Source: Planctomycetaceae bacterium
GTDB taxonomy: Bacteria > Planctomycetota > Planctomycetia > Pirellulales > UBA1268
Reading direction: 5' to 3'
NCBI GenBank assembly: GCA_018694455.1
Contig: JABHNP010000352.1
Location: forward strand, 1 to 9,502
DNA: 9,502 nt
Shown: positions 1-5,749 of the stretch, in pieces
Layout of the letters: each line of letters opens with the position of its first letter
How positions within the stretch are numbered: the stretch's first letter is position 1
Made by a program: the position numbers and the translations under genes
The notes under the pieces: generated by a model
Told to the model about the DNA's origin: nothing
The model's database searches: none
Seen by the model: the letters and a program-made list of their open reading frames with translations, nothing else

Positions 1-683
1 CGGGAAAAGCTGCAGGTGTCTTCTGTGGGCAGGACGTGGTGCCAGCTGATGCGATTGTTCTAGCAGTGCCATGGCGGGCAGCCAAGCGTCTTGTGCCAGA
101 TCTCGTGGCTCCTGTTGATGAGTCTTTTGTCGGTTCTCCGATTACGGCGGTGCATTTGTGGTTTGATAAAAAAATATTTGATCTGCCACATGCTGTTCTG
201 GTTGGACGTGTCTCTCAATGGGTATTTCAAGGAGAAGAAGAGGTTGGTTTTCGTGGTAAGAAAGATCGCGGTGCCCAATCCAAGGATGTCGAGCATCACT
301 GTCAGGTTGTGATTAGTGCTTCTCGAGGTATTTGCGATGGCAATCGGAGTAAGCTTTTGGAAATAGTGATCAATGAGTTGCAAGAAATTTTTCCAGCAGC
401 CCGGGGCGCTCGACTGATACGATCTCGAATAGTCACTGACCCCACGGCTGTTCTTTCAGTACGGCCGGGTATTGAAAGCGTACGTCCAAATTCAAAAACA
501 CCAGTTGAAAATCTTTTTCTTGCTGGAGATTGGACTCAGACTGGGTGGCCCTCCACAATGGAGGGGGCCGTACGGAGTGGTCGGCAAGCAGCCTCACAGT
601 TTCTGGAGGTGGCACAGATGGAGAACGATTGTGTTGTAAAAGATCTCCATAAAAATGCCTTTATACGCCTACTCGTTGGGTAG
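1..683 (+). CDS. hpnE: Hydroxysqualene dehydroxylase HpnE-like FAD oxidoreductase, C-terminal part (5' truncated)
   Basis: The reading frame is already open at the left edge (first full codon at base 3) and stops with TAG at 681-683, so 226 residues of a protein normally of about 420-480 are visible. The N-terminal FAD-binding Rossmann fold lies outside the window. Seen: SPITAVHLWFD (residues about 45-55), QWVFQ (72-76), a QVVISASR strand (101-108), and the C-terminal FAD-contacting segment NLFLAGDWTQTGWPSTMEGA (170-189) followed by VRSGRQAA. This set is characteristic of HpnE, the flavoprotein that reduces hydroxysqualene to squalene in the HpnCDE route; related carotenoid desaturases share the last motif but less of the rest. 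An extra charged, Gly-rich stretch follows QWVFQ and looks like a lineage-specific loop. A hairpin terminator follows. Family is near certain; the exact substrate is inferred from the family. hpnC and hpnD would be expected to the left. Confidence 0.88.
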   Translation, partial: GKAAGVFCGQDVVPADAIVLAVPWRAAKRLVPDLVAPVDESFVGSPITAVHLWFDKKIFDLPHAVLVGRVSQWVFQGEEEVGFRGKKDRGAQSKDVEHHCQVVISASRGICDGNRSKLLEIVINELQEIFPAARGARLIRSRIVTDPTAVLSVRPGIESVRPNSKTPVENLFLAGDWTQTGWPSTMEGAVRSGRQAASQFLEVAQMENDCVVKDLHKNAFIRLLVG

Positions 684-697
684 TTCCTGTTGAGTTC

Positions 698-728
698 GCC
701 CTCCTTCACGTGTGGTAGGGCAGTTTTT
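698..728 (+). terminator. Probable intrinsic terminator after hpnE
   Basis: The arm GCCCT at 698-702 pairs with AGGGC at 717-721, extended inward by CC/GG with one bulged T. A run of five T follows at 724-728. It starts 15 bases after the hpnE stop, in the right place to end that transcript. The stem is short, so efficiency is uncertain. Confidence 0.6.
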
Positions 729-946
729 CCGAAAGACATGCCACGGGCAAGCCAGAAAAACACTCGTATTTCCTCTAGATGAAGCGGGTGCGAACAGAAT
801 GAGTATTCTATGTATGGCCATTTGTTGATACTTCTTGCAGGAAGTTTCGGCGGCCCATGATTTTCTGGTGTCTTCTGTATTGATTGGTGGCGTTGTATGC
901 CGATCGTGCATTGCTGGAAAAAAGTGAAGCAAAAAAAGGAAAGTGA

Positions 947-1726
947 GTGGCTTGCACTATGGATCGGTTTTCTCCGTCAGTTTGTATTGACGCTGTGTTC
1001 GAGGGGTGGACCTTTCAAGATGCATGTCGCACGGTGCGCGAAGCGGGGATTCCTGCTATTGAGTTCTGGGGCTGGTGGGATAAAGACCTTGATGCATTGC
1101 AGGAAGCACAGAATGAAAATGGACTTACTATTTCAGCGTGCTGCACAAAGTTTGTCAGCCTAGTAAATCCTGCTGAACGATCAGCGTATGTTGATGGAGT
1201 AGCTGCATCAATTGAGGCAGCAAAAAGGCTTGGGACCAACATCCTTATTTCTCAAGTGGGTGATTTCCGTGAAGGTGTACCGAGAGCAGTTCAGTACGAT
1301 TCCTTAATAGAGGGGCTATGCCAAGCTGCCCCTCTTCTTGAGAGAGCCGATGTAACCCTAGTGATTGAGCCTCTCAATGAACGAGTAGATCACCCTGGGT
1401 ACTATCTTGTGCACAGTGACGAAGCATTTCAGATTATTGATGAGGTAGAGAGTGACAACATTAAGGTTGTCTTCGATATCTATCATCAGCAGATCAGCGA
1501 AGGCCATCTCATTGAGACCATTCGCAAGAACATTCAAAAGATTGGGCATTTTCACGCCGCCGGAAATCCCGGACGTCACGAACTCCAAAAGGGAGAAATA
1601 GCCTACCCGTATGTTTTCGATCAGATTCGAAGTGCAGGATTCGCCGGCTATGTTGGGCTGGAATATTGGCCGATTGATTTTGAACGCCTTCCGGCACTGA
1701 GTGAAGTTGCAGCCTGGTTTCGTTAG
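947..1726 (+). CDS. Hydroxypyruvate isomerase-like TIM-barrel sugar isomerase
   Basis: 259 residues from a GTG start, close to the usual length of hydroxypyruvate isomerases (about 258-260). The fold is the xylose isomerase-like TIM barrel. The four conserved metal and catalytic positions are present in order: E141 in VIEPLNE, D177 in VVFDIYH, H203 in GHFHAAGNPGRHE, and E239 in GLEYWP. Family members interconvert hydroxypyruvate and tartronate semialdehyde or act on similar ketoses with a divalent metal; the two glutamates are the catalytic acid/base pair. GTG at 947 was chosen because AAAGGA at 935-940 sits six bases upstream; ATG at 959 (starting MDRFSPSV) gives a more typical N-terminus but has no good ribosome site. 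The protein looks cytoplasmic, with no signal peptide. The gene stands alone, with gaps of 263 and 439 bases on either side, so its pathway cannot be read from neighbours. Other sugar isomerases/epimerases of this superfamily remain possible. Confidence 0.8.
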   Translation: MACTMDRFSPSVCIDAVFEGWTFQDACRTVREAGIPAIEFWGWWDKDLDALQEAQNENGLTISACCTKFVSLVNPAERSAYVDGVAASIEAAKRLGTNILISQVGDFREGVPRAVQYDSLIEGLCQAAPLLERADVTLVIEPLNERVDHPGYYLVHSDEAFQIIDEVESDNIKVVFDIYHQQISEGHLIETIRKNIQKIGHFHAAGNPGRHELQKGEIAYPYVFDQIRSAGFAGYVGLEYWPIDFERLPALSEVAAWFR

Positions 1727-1861
1727 AGTCTGGCTCAGCCCGATTCTTCAAATACGCCTGTTCTTCGTTAAAAATCCGATTCATGAACGAAAATTATCAG
1801 GCAAATGAATGTTGTCAGTAATGGTCGATGGGATTAGAATACGCCTAAATAGGGAGGGTTT

Positions 1862-1993
1862 ATGTGTGCGGTTTTTGGGCCATTAGTCGCTTTATTCGTA
1901 CTGTTTCATAATGTCTTATCTTGTTTAAATATCGGCTCAATGCCAGTGAATAAAAAGTGTGGCACACGTTCCGCATTTGGAATCAAGGCGTAA
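1862..1993 (+). CDS. Possible small hydrophobic protein, 43 aa (hypothetical)
   Basis: An ATG at 1862 opens a frame of 43 codons ending in TAA at 1991-1993. A strong purine-rich ribosome site, GGGAGGG at 1852-1858, lies just upstream; the gap of about 3-4 bases to the ATG is shorter than ideal. The N-terminal half, from AVFGPLVALF to about residue 21, is hydrophobic enough for one membrane segment. The second half is polar and basic (NKKCGTR). A VLSC tetrad at 18-21 faintly resembles a lipobox, but there is no basic n-region before the hydrophobic stretch. I recognise no family. It could be a real small membrane protein, a leader peptide ahead of the DUF1559 gene, or chance; only the ribosome site and hydrophobic profile support it. 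Confidence 0.3.
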   Translation: MCAVFGPLVALFVLFHNVLSCLNIGSMPVNKKCGTRSAFGIKA

Positions 1994-2050
1994 ATTTGTA
2001 CTGATGAAATTCAGAGGCCATCTATTTCGACTGTTAACCAAAGACTATTT

Positions 2051-2065
2051 GATTTCGTTGAAATC
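2051..2065. promoter_or_regulatory. Perfect inverted repeat GATTTC-N3-GAAATC, candidate operator
   Basis: GATTTC at 2051-2056 and its exact complement GAAATC at 2060-2065 are separated by three bases. A third GATTTC at 2095-2100 overlaps the presumed -35 region of the DUF1559 promoter. The half-sites are spaced about four helical turns apart. It could equally form a small DNA/RNA hairpin; no T run follows. Operator function is inferred from geometry only. Confidence 0.25.
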
Positions 2066-2097
2066 TGATGTCAGTTTCTTTGTGTCTTTAATGAGAT

Positions 2098-2126
2098 TTC
2101 AATGCTGAGCCCGGCGGTGTTATAAT
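2098..2126 (+). promoter_or_regulatory. Candidate sigma70-type promoter for the DUF1559 gene
   Basis: A perfect TATAAT at 2121-2126 is preceded after 17 bases by TTCAAT (2098-2103), a weak match to TTGACA. Transcription would start near 2133, leaving a short leader with the ribosome site. Confidence 0.45.
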
Positions 2127-2151
2127 TAAAATGTAATTTTTTTCTTTATTT

Positions 2152-2157
2152 GGGAGG
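2152..2157 (+). promoter_or_regulatory. Ribosome binding site of the DUF1559 gene
   Basis: GGGAGG lies eight bases before the ATG at 2166, near-optimal in sequence and spacing, and fixes the start of the prepilin-like leader. Confidence 0.75.
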
Positions 2158-2165
2158 TTTCTATC

Positions 2166-3359
2166 ATGGTTTTTACACTAGGAAAATCGGGATATTCTTT
2201 TTCGGCAAAAGGCAAGACTGGATGGCGACAAAAAGGATTTACGTTAATTGAACTATTGGTCGTAATTGCGATTATTGGTGTGCTGGTCGGACTTTTGTTG
2301 CCAGCAGTACAGCAGGCTCGTGAAGCAGCGCGAAGAAGCATGTGCACGAGTCAGGTCAAACAACTTGCTTTAGCCTGTCATACCTATTCAGATGCCAAAC
2401 AAGCTTTTCCTGCAGGTATGGGCGGCACGTACACCAAATGGGTTTCTCCTGGTATCAGTAATGGTGGGCGTCTGTCCTGGATTGCTTCTGTCATGCCATT
2501 TATGGAGCAGCAACAAATAGCAGACACAATCGGTGCCAATGGTAACAGGTCCGTCTGGTGGAGTGGTTTTAGGTACGGTAAGGCAGGCATCGGAGATCCA
2601 GCTTTTCTCCGCTGTCCTTCTGATAGCCAACCAACAGTCCCACAAGGTCAATATGCACCAACTAATTATCTTGGCTGCTTTGGTGACAGTACAGTAAATC
2701 TGCGGCAGGCGTATTTTATGGATCAGGCAGCAGGACAAAGGTGGAAAGAAAAATATCGCGGTGCATTTGGCAATTCGACGTATCCTGTGAAAAATACTAC
2801 AACACCTGCGAATAATGCTGTGAAAGCTGGCGCAGAGTTTCAGGAGTTTTCAGACGGATTATCAAATACAGCTCTCATAAGTGAGGGGTGTGTCGGTAAT
2901 GGTAAACAAAATATTGCTGCAACCGCGGGTAGCAATGACTACCGTACTGCTGAGGCAATAGGTGTTGCGAATGTTCAAAACAACCCAAGTGCATGCCTGG
3001 CAGTTCGTGATGGTCAGAATTTCAAAGCTGGCACCACACTGCATTCAATTAAAGGTGGAAATTTTGCTGATGGGTACATTTCAAGAACTGGTTTCAACAC
3101 GGTATTACCACCAAATTCGCCGTCCTGTGGCGTGGTGCAAAATCCTGTAAACTGGAATGCTGGTGTCCTGTCAGCTTCTTCGTATCACCCAAGTGGGGTC
3201 GTTCTCGCAATGGCTGATGGTGGAACAAAGTTTGTGAATGACAACATTGATTCCGGAAATTCAAGCCAAAAGATCGGTAGTGCGGCATCCGGTCAGTCAC
3301 CATACGGTGTCTGGGGTGCCATGGGATCAAAGGCTGGTGGGGAATCGATTCGCCAGTAA
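2166..3359 (+). CDS. DUF1559 protein with prepilin-type N-terminus and H-X9-DG motif
   Basis: 397 residues. A 24-residue basic leader (K15, K17, R21, K23, G24) precedes FTLIELLVVIAIIGVLVGLL, a type IV prepilin-like signal: prepilin peptidase would cut between G24 and F25, leaving E29 as the conserved +5 glutamate. The hydrophobic helix runs to about residue 46 and continues into PAVQQAREAARR, the classic DUF1559 boundary. The large C-terminal domain is extracellular or periplasmic, rich in Gly, Asn and Ser, and ends with H341-PSGVVLAMA-D351-G352, an exact H-X9-DG motif. Planctomycetes carry many such paralogs; they resemble pseudopilins or secreted matrix/fibre components, but the function is unestablished. 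The gene has its own promoter and ribosome site and ends in a strong terminator. The lipoprotein gene immediately after it is a common partner of this family. Family assignment is firm; the biological role is not. Confidence 0.95.
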   Translation: MVFTLGKSGYSFSAKGKTGWRQKGFTLIELLVVIAIIGVLVGLLLPAVQQAREAARRSMCTSQVKQLALACHTYSDAKQAFPAGMGGTYTKWVSPGISNGGRLSWIASVMPFMEQQQIADTIGANGNRSVWWSGFRYGKAGIGDPAFLRCPSDSQPTVPQGQYAPTNYLGCFGDSTVNLRQAYFMDQAAGQRWKEKYRGAFGNSTYPVKNTTTPANNAVKAGAEFQEFSDGLSNTALISEGCVGNGKQNIAATAGSNDYRTAEAIGVANVQNNPSACLAVRDGQNFKAGTTLHSIKGGNFADGYISRTGFNTVLPPNSPSCGVVQNPVNWNAGVLSASSYHPSGVVLAMADGGTKFVNDNIDSGNSSQKIGSAASGQSPYGVWGAMGSKAGGESIRQ

Positions 3360-3370
3360 TTAAAGCTAGG

Positions 3371-3415
3371 AACGCTTGCCGTAGGTGAAACAGCTGCGGC
3401 AAGCGTTTTGTTTTT
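3371..3415 (+). terminator. Strong intrinsic terminator after the DUF1559 gene
   Basis: A perfect 11-bp stem is formed by AACGCTTGCCG (3371-3381) and CGGCAAGCGTT (3397-3407), with a 15-base loop and a T-rich tail TTGTTTTT to 3415. It begins 12 bases after the stop codon and lies between DUF1559 and the lipoprotein gene. Confidence 0.92.
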
Positions 3416-3447
3416 GAAAATCACTCAATTCTACGATGGATATACAC

Positions 3448-3939
3448 ATGATAAATAAAACCGTTGTCTTAGGTCTGGCTGCATGTGCTACGGCTCTTTC
3501 TGTCATGGGGGCTGTAGGTTGTGGGGGTCGTGAGTGGCCACCAACGTACAAAACCACCGGTATAGTAACGCTTGATGGGGCTCCAGTTGAGCGGGCAAGC
3601 ATTACGTTTTATCCAAAAGAAGGCCAGCAGCCCGCAAATGCGACAACTGATGCAAGCGGAAGGTATCAGTTGACGTCTTTCAACGCAGATGATGGTGCTA
3701 CTGTAGGTCCTTTCGATGTGGCAATACTAAAATTCCCTGCTATCGAAATTGATGCGGTGCCCGGTGGTGTGCCGTTTGATGAATCGAATAATACAGATGC
3801 GGGTCCATCGCCAGAATCTCTTGAGGACCCTGAGAATGAATTGCCTGAAAAATATAGCAACCACGAAAAGTCGGGGCTGTCTGCAACCGTGACTGCTGAT
3901 GGTGAAAATGTTTTCAATTTCGAGTTGACATCGAAGTAG
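3448..3939 (+). CDS. Small lipoprotein with carboxypeptidase-regulatory-like (transthyretin-like) domain
   Basis: 163 residues from ATG 3448. An N-terminal signal peptide (MINK, then a hydrophobic core) ends in the lipobox A22-V-G-C25, so the mature protein should be lipid-anchored at C25. The rest is one beta-sandwich-like domain: YKTTGIVTLDGAPVERASIT, then FYPKE, TTDASGRYQL, and GPFDVAILKFP, typical of the carboxypeptidase regulatory-like fold. The C-terminus (LPEKYSNHEKSGLSATVTAD, then NVFNFEL) is the usual ending of a planctomycete family encoded beside DUF1559 genes. An acidic Asp/Glu/Pro/Ser linker lies between. ATG 3448 was preferred over in-frame ATG 3436 because it gives a cleaner signal peptide and a weak GGA site lies about seven bases upstream; the longer start would add MDIH. 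Function is unknown; a structural or binding role at the envelope is inferred. The terminator upstream implies read-through or its own promoter. Confidence 0.85.
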   Translation: MINKTVVLGLAACATALSVMGAVGCGGREWPPTYKTTGIVTLDGAPVERASITFYPKEGQQPANATTDASGRYQLTSFNADDGATVGPFDVAILKFPAIEIDAVPGGVPFDESNNTDAGPSPESLEDPENELPEKYSNHEKSGLSATVTADGENVFNFELTSK

Positions 3940-4049
3940 GTATCTCTACGGTCATCAAGCAGCGGATTGTTCATACAGCTTTCACAACTTCTGGGAAATA
4001 CCCTGAGATGGTACGTACTACTAAAAACACGCTCCTCGATTAGTTTGTA

Positions 4050-4841
4050 ATGAAAAGAATCACTGTACTCCTTCTGATGTGGTGCGCAGCATTTTCCTTT
4101 GGTGATGAGCCAAAACGTGACGTTGCATACGACACAAAGCATAAGCGAGATGTGCTCGACTTTTGGCCGGCTGTGGCTTCAGGCAAACCTGCGCCCGTGT
4201 TCGTGTGGTTTCATGGAGGTGGCTTTCAGACGGGTGATAAAAGCGAGTTTGAGAAAAACAGGTCCGCAATGCTTCAGGCGTATCAGAATGCTGGTTTTGC
4301 GGTCGCTAGCTGTAACTATCCGCTCCTAAGCGAGGGCATTGACCACCTTGAGATTGCACGGCATTGCGCCCGGGCGATTCAGTTTCTACGGGGGCAATCG
4401 AAAGACTGGCAGATCGACCCTGGTCGAATTGTGTGTGGCGGAGCCTCCGCCGGAGCAATTATTAGTGAATATCTGGCTTACCAAGATGATTATGCAATGG
4501 TTGAGAGTGACGATGAAGTGGCTCGTCTGAGTTCGCGGCCAAATATTGTGGTAAGCCTCTGGCAGCCGTGGCGAACAAAAGAAATTATCATCCCTCTCAT
4601 GGATGCTGGGGAGTCGCCTGTTTTCTTGTACTCAAACGCTCCGCCGAAGGACAAGATTCACCCGCCTTGGGCAGCTGATCTTGTGTATAAGACAGCTCAG
4701 AAACTCGCTATTCCTACTTTGATGTACGGTGGTGATCGGAACGAGTTGCCACAAGTAGTGTCTGGTACATCATGGCTTGAGCAATCAGTGCAGTTCTGCC
4801 AAGAGCATCTTGAACACATCAAGTCAGTAGATGCTCAGTGA
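4050..4841 (+). CDS. Secreted alpha/beta hydrolase (esterase/deacetylase-like)
   Basis: 263 residues with an N-terminal signal peptide (MKR, hydrophobic core, probable cleavage after SFG18). Seen: the oxyanion-hole motif H55-G-G-G-F in VFVWFHGGGF, and the nucleophile elbow G131-A-S133-A-G135, a GxSxG motif. This matches the carboxylesterase/hormone-sensitive-lipase-like group that cleaves esters or removes acyl groups from sugars. D201 in NAPPKDKIHPP sits where the catalytic Asp is expected. The catalytic His, usually in a GxxH segment near the C-terminus, is not seen: the equivalent stretch reads GGDRNEL (227-233); only H204, H253 and H256 follow D201. ATG 4050 is the first start after an in-frame TAG at 4041 and gives a clean signal peptide, but there is no Shine-Dalgarno match, which is not unusual in planctomycetes. 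Its stop overlaps that of the opposing nucleosidase gene by seven bases. Substrate unknown. Confidence 0.85.
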   Translation: MKRITVLLLMWCAAFSFGDEPKRDVAYDTKHKRDVLDFWPAVASGKPAPVFVWFHGGGFQTGDKSEFEKNRSAMLQAYQNAGFAVASCNYPLLSEGIDHLEIARHCARAIQFLRGQSKDWQIDPGRIVCGGASAGAIISEYLAYQDDYAMVESDDEVARLSSRPNIVVSLWQPWRTKEIIIPLMDAGESPVFLYSNAPPKDKIHPPWAADLVYKTAQKLAIPTLMYGGDRNELPQVVSGTSWLEQSVQFCQEHLEHIKSVDAQ

Positions 4842-5596
4842 ACCATCTGTGTGATTTCTTCAAGCTGATCGGCAAGGGATCGTGAGCAGCGAAGGCTCTG
4901 CTCCCAAAGCGTCCAGAGGTCTGTGACGGCTCGTGGACGTCTGGTAATGGCCGCAAGGACCGCGCCAAGTCGGTGCATGGAAGATTGCGGCTGGCTGAGC
5001 GTAGTTACTTCGGGAGGAAGAGTCTCCTCGGATGTGTCAGAGATCGCCCGGATTGCAAGAAATCCAATCCTATTTTCTCTTGCAACCAATGCCACAGCTG
5101 CTGATTCCATATCGACAAGGTCCGCGTTGGTTTCTCCACGAAGATCGCTTTTCTTCTGTGAAGAATCAACAACTGCATCAACTGTCACAAGCGTCGTCTC
5201 TCGTGTCACGCTGAGTGATATCGGCCAATTAAACCGACTTCCCGCCATTGGTAGCCCAATGCGTTCATTGTTTTTGCAAAGTAGTGTTTCTGGAATGACG
5301 ACGGTGTTGTGCTTGAGTTCTGGGGAGAGGCCGCCAGCAAACCCTACCGAAATGAGTGCATCCGGACGATGGCCAGAAACCAGGAGTTGTGCCGCGTTGG
5401 TGGCTGCCTGTCGGCCGATTCCTGAAATCGTCCATAGAACGGCTTGTTGGTTACATGTCCCCTCGGAGATCACAAGGTTCGATGCCTGGTACTCAACGGT
5501 GTCACGCACACGCTGCTCAAAAGCATGTGCTTCAATTGGGAGAGCAAATAGAATGCCCAGCCGTGCTGCTGCTGGGCCAATATCTTTTTGTGCCAT
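4835..5596 (-). CDS. Phosphorylase-superfamily nucleosidase (MTA/SAH nucleosidase or HpnG-like)
   Basis: 253 residues from ATG at 5596. The purine nucleoside phosphorylase/MTAN fold is shown by LGILFALPIEAHAFE (13-27, E22 near the usual active-site Glu), SGIGRQAA (58-65), ALISVGFAGGL (80-90), VDMESAAVA (161-169, E164 the ribose-binding Glu after Met) and AISDTSEE (184-191, D187 the probable catalytic Asp). Such enzymes split methylthioadenosine or adenosylhomocysteine into adenine and a thio-ribose; relatives cleave futalosine or adenosylhopane (HpnG). The tail, with LPPEV, AVLAAITRRP and a Trp/Leu-rich helix, recalls HpnG, so the substrate is open. ATG 5596 was chosen over ATG 5692 because AGGTGA lies eight bases upstream and the protein then begins near the first beta strand; the extra 32 residues look non-coding. 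It is co-oriented with guaA, 153 bases downstream, and overlaps the hydrolase stop tail to tail. Confidence 0.82.
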   Translation of the reverse strand: MAQKDIGPAAARLGILFALPIEAHAFEQRVRDTVEYQASNLVISEGTCNQQAVLWTISGIGRQAATNAAQLLVSGHRPDALISVGFAGGLSPELKHNTVVIPETLLCKNNERIGLPMAGSRFNWPISLSVTRETTLVTVDAVVDSSQKKSDLRGETNADLVDMESAAVALVARENRIGFLAIRAISDTSEETLPPEVTTLSQPQSSMHRLGAVLAAITRRPRAVTDLWTLWEQSLRCSRSLADQLEEITQMVH

Positions 5597-5604
5597 AAGA
5601 AGGA

Positions 5605-5610
5605 TCACCT
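5605..5610 (-). promoter_or_regulatory. Ribosome binding site that fixes the nucleosidase start
   Basis: Read on the minus strand, AGGTGA lies eight bases before the ATG at 5596. It supports this start over the upstream in-frame ATG at 5692. Confidence 0.6.
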
Positions 5611-5749
5611 GAGCGGGACGTGGTGGCAGGATTGCCTCAGGGTATACATTTGTAATCACTGAAAAGTGCTTACGATCACAGGCTGCGAGCACAGACTACA
5701 TTCTTGTGACCTTGGGACAACCAAAGGGCAGTATGGAGTATCTCAGGTG

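Larger units (their letters stand above)
1727..2165. other. 439-base intergenic region upstream of the DUF1559 gene
   Basis: AT-rich gap between the isomerase stop and the DUF1559 start. It contains a possible 43-codon ORF (1862-1993), a perfect 6-bp inverted repeat (GATTTC-GTT-GAAATC, 2051-2065), a third GATTTC at 2095-2100, and a TATAAT box at 2121-2126. A weak inverted repeat, TTCGTT 1764-1769 with AACGAA 1786-1791, follows the isomerase, but no T run follows it, so it is not called a terminator. No tRNA or recognised riboswitch was seen. Confidence 0.7.

Noticed and set aside
669..932. 87-aa minus-strand ORF in the hpnE-isomerase gap
   Set aside because: No recognisable domain, it covers the terminator hairpin, and its residue composition looks random.
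1764..1791. Inverted repeat TTCGTT/AACGAA as terminator for the isomerase gene
   Set aside because: Long AT-rich loop and no T run after the stem; too weak to call.
2166..2310. Genuine type IV pilin gene
   Set aside because: The N-terminus is pilin-like, but the PAVQQAREAARR continuation, the length of 397 residues and the H-X9-DG motif place it in DUF1559, not the pilins.
3666..4142. 158-aa minus-strand frame across the lipoprotein 3' end
   Set aside because: It overlaps two well-supported plus-strand genes with signal peptides and has no family resemblance.
4923..5612. Long 229-aa frame on the plus strand
   Set aside because: It is antisense to the nucleosidase gene, whose minus-strand frame shows clear family motifs; the plus frame has low-complexity, Ser/Arg-rich sequence with no domain.
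5597..5692. 32-residue N-terminal extension of the nucleosidase from ATG 5692
   Set aside because: The downstream ATG has an AGGTGA site and aligns with the family's first strand; the extension resembles no domain. It cannot be fully excluded.
5718..5736. Hairpin between guaA and the nucleosidase (CCTTTGG/CCCAAGG type on the minus strand)
   Set aside because: Central mismatch and no T-rich tail; not a credible guaA terminator.
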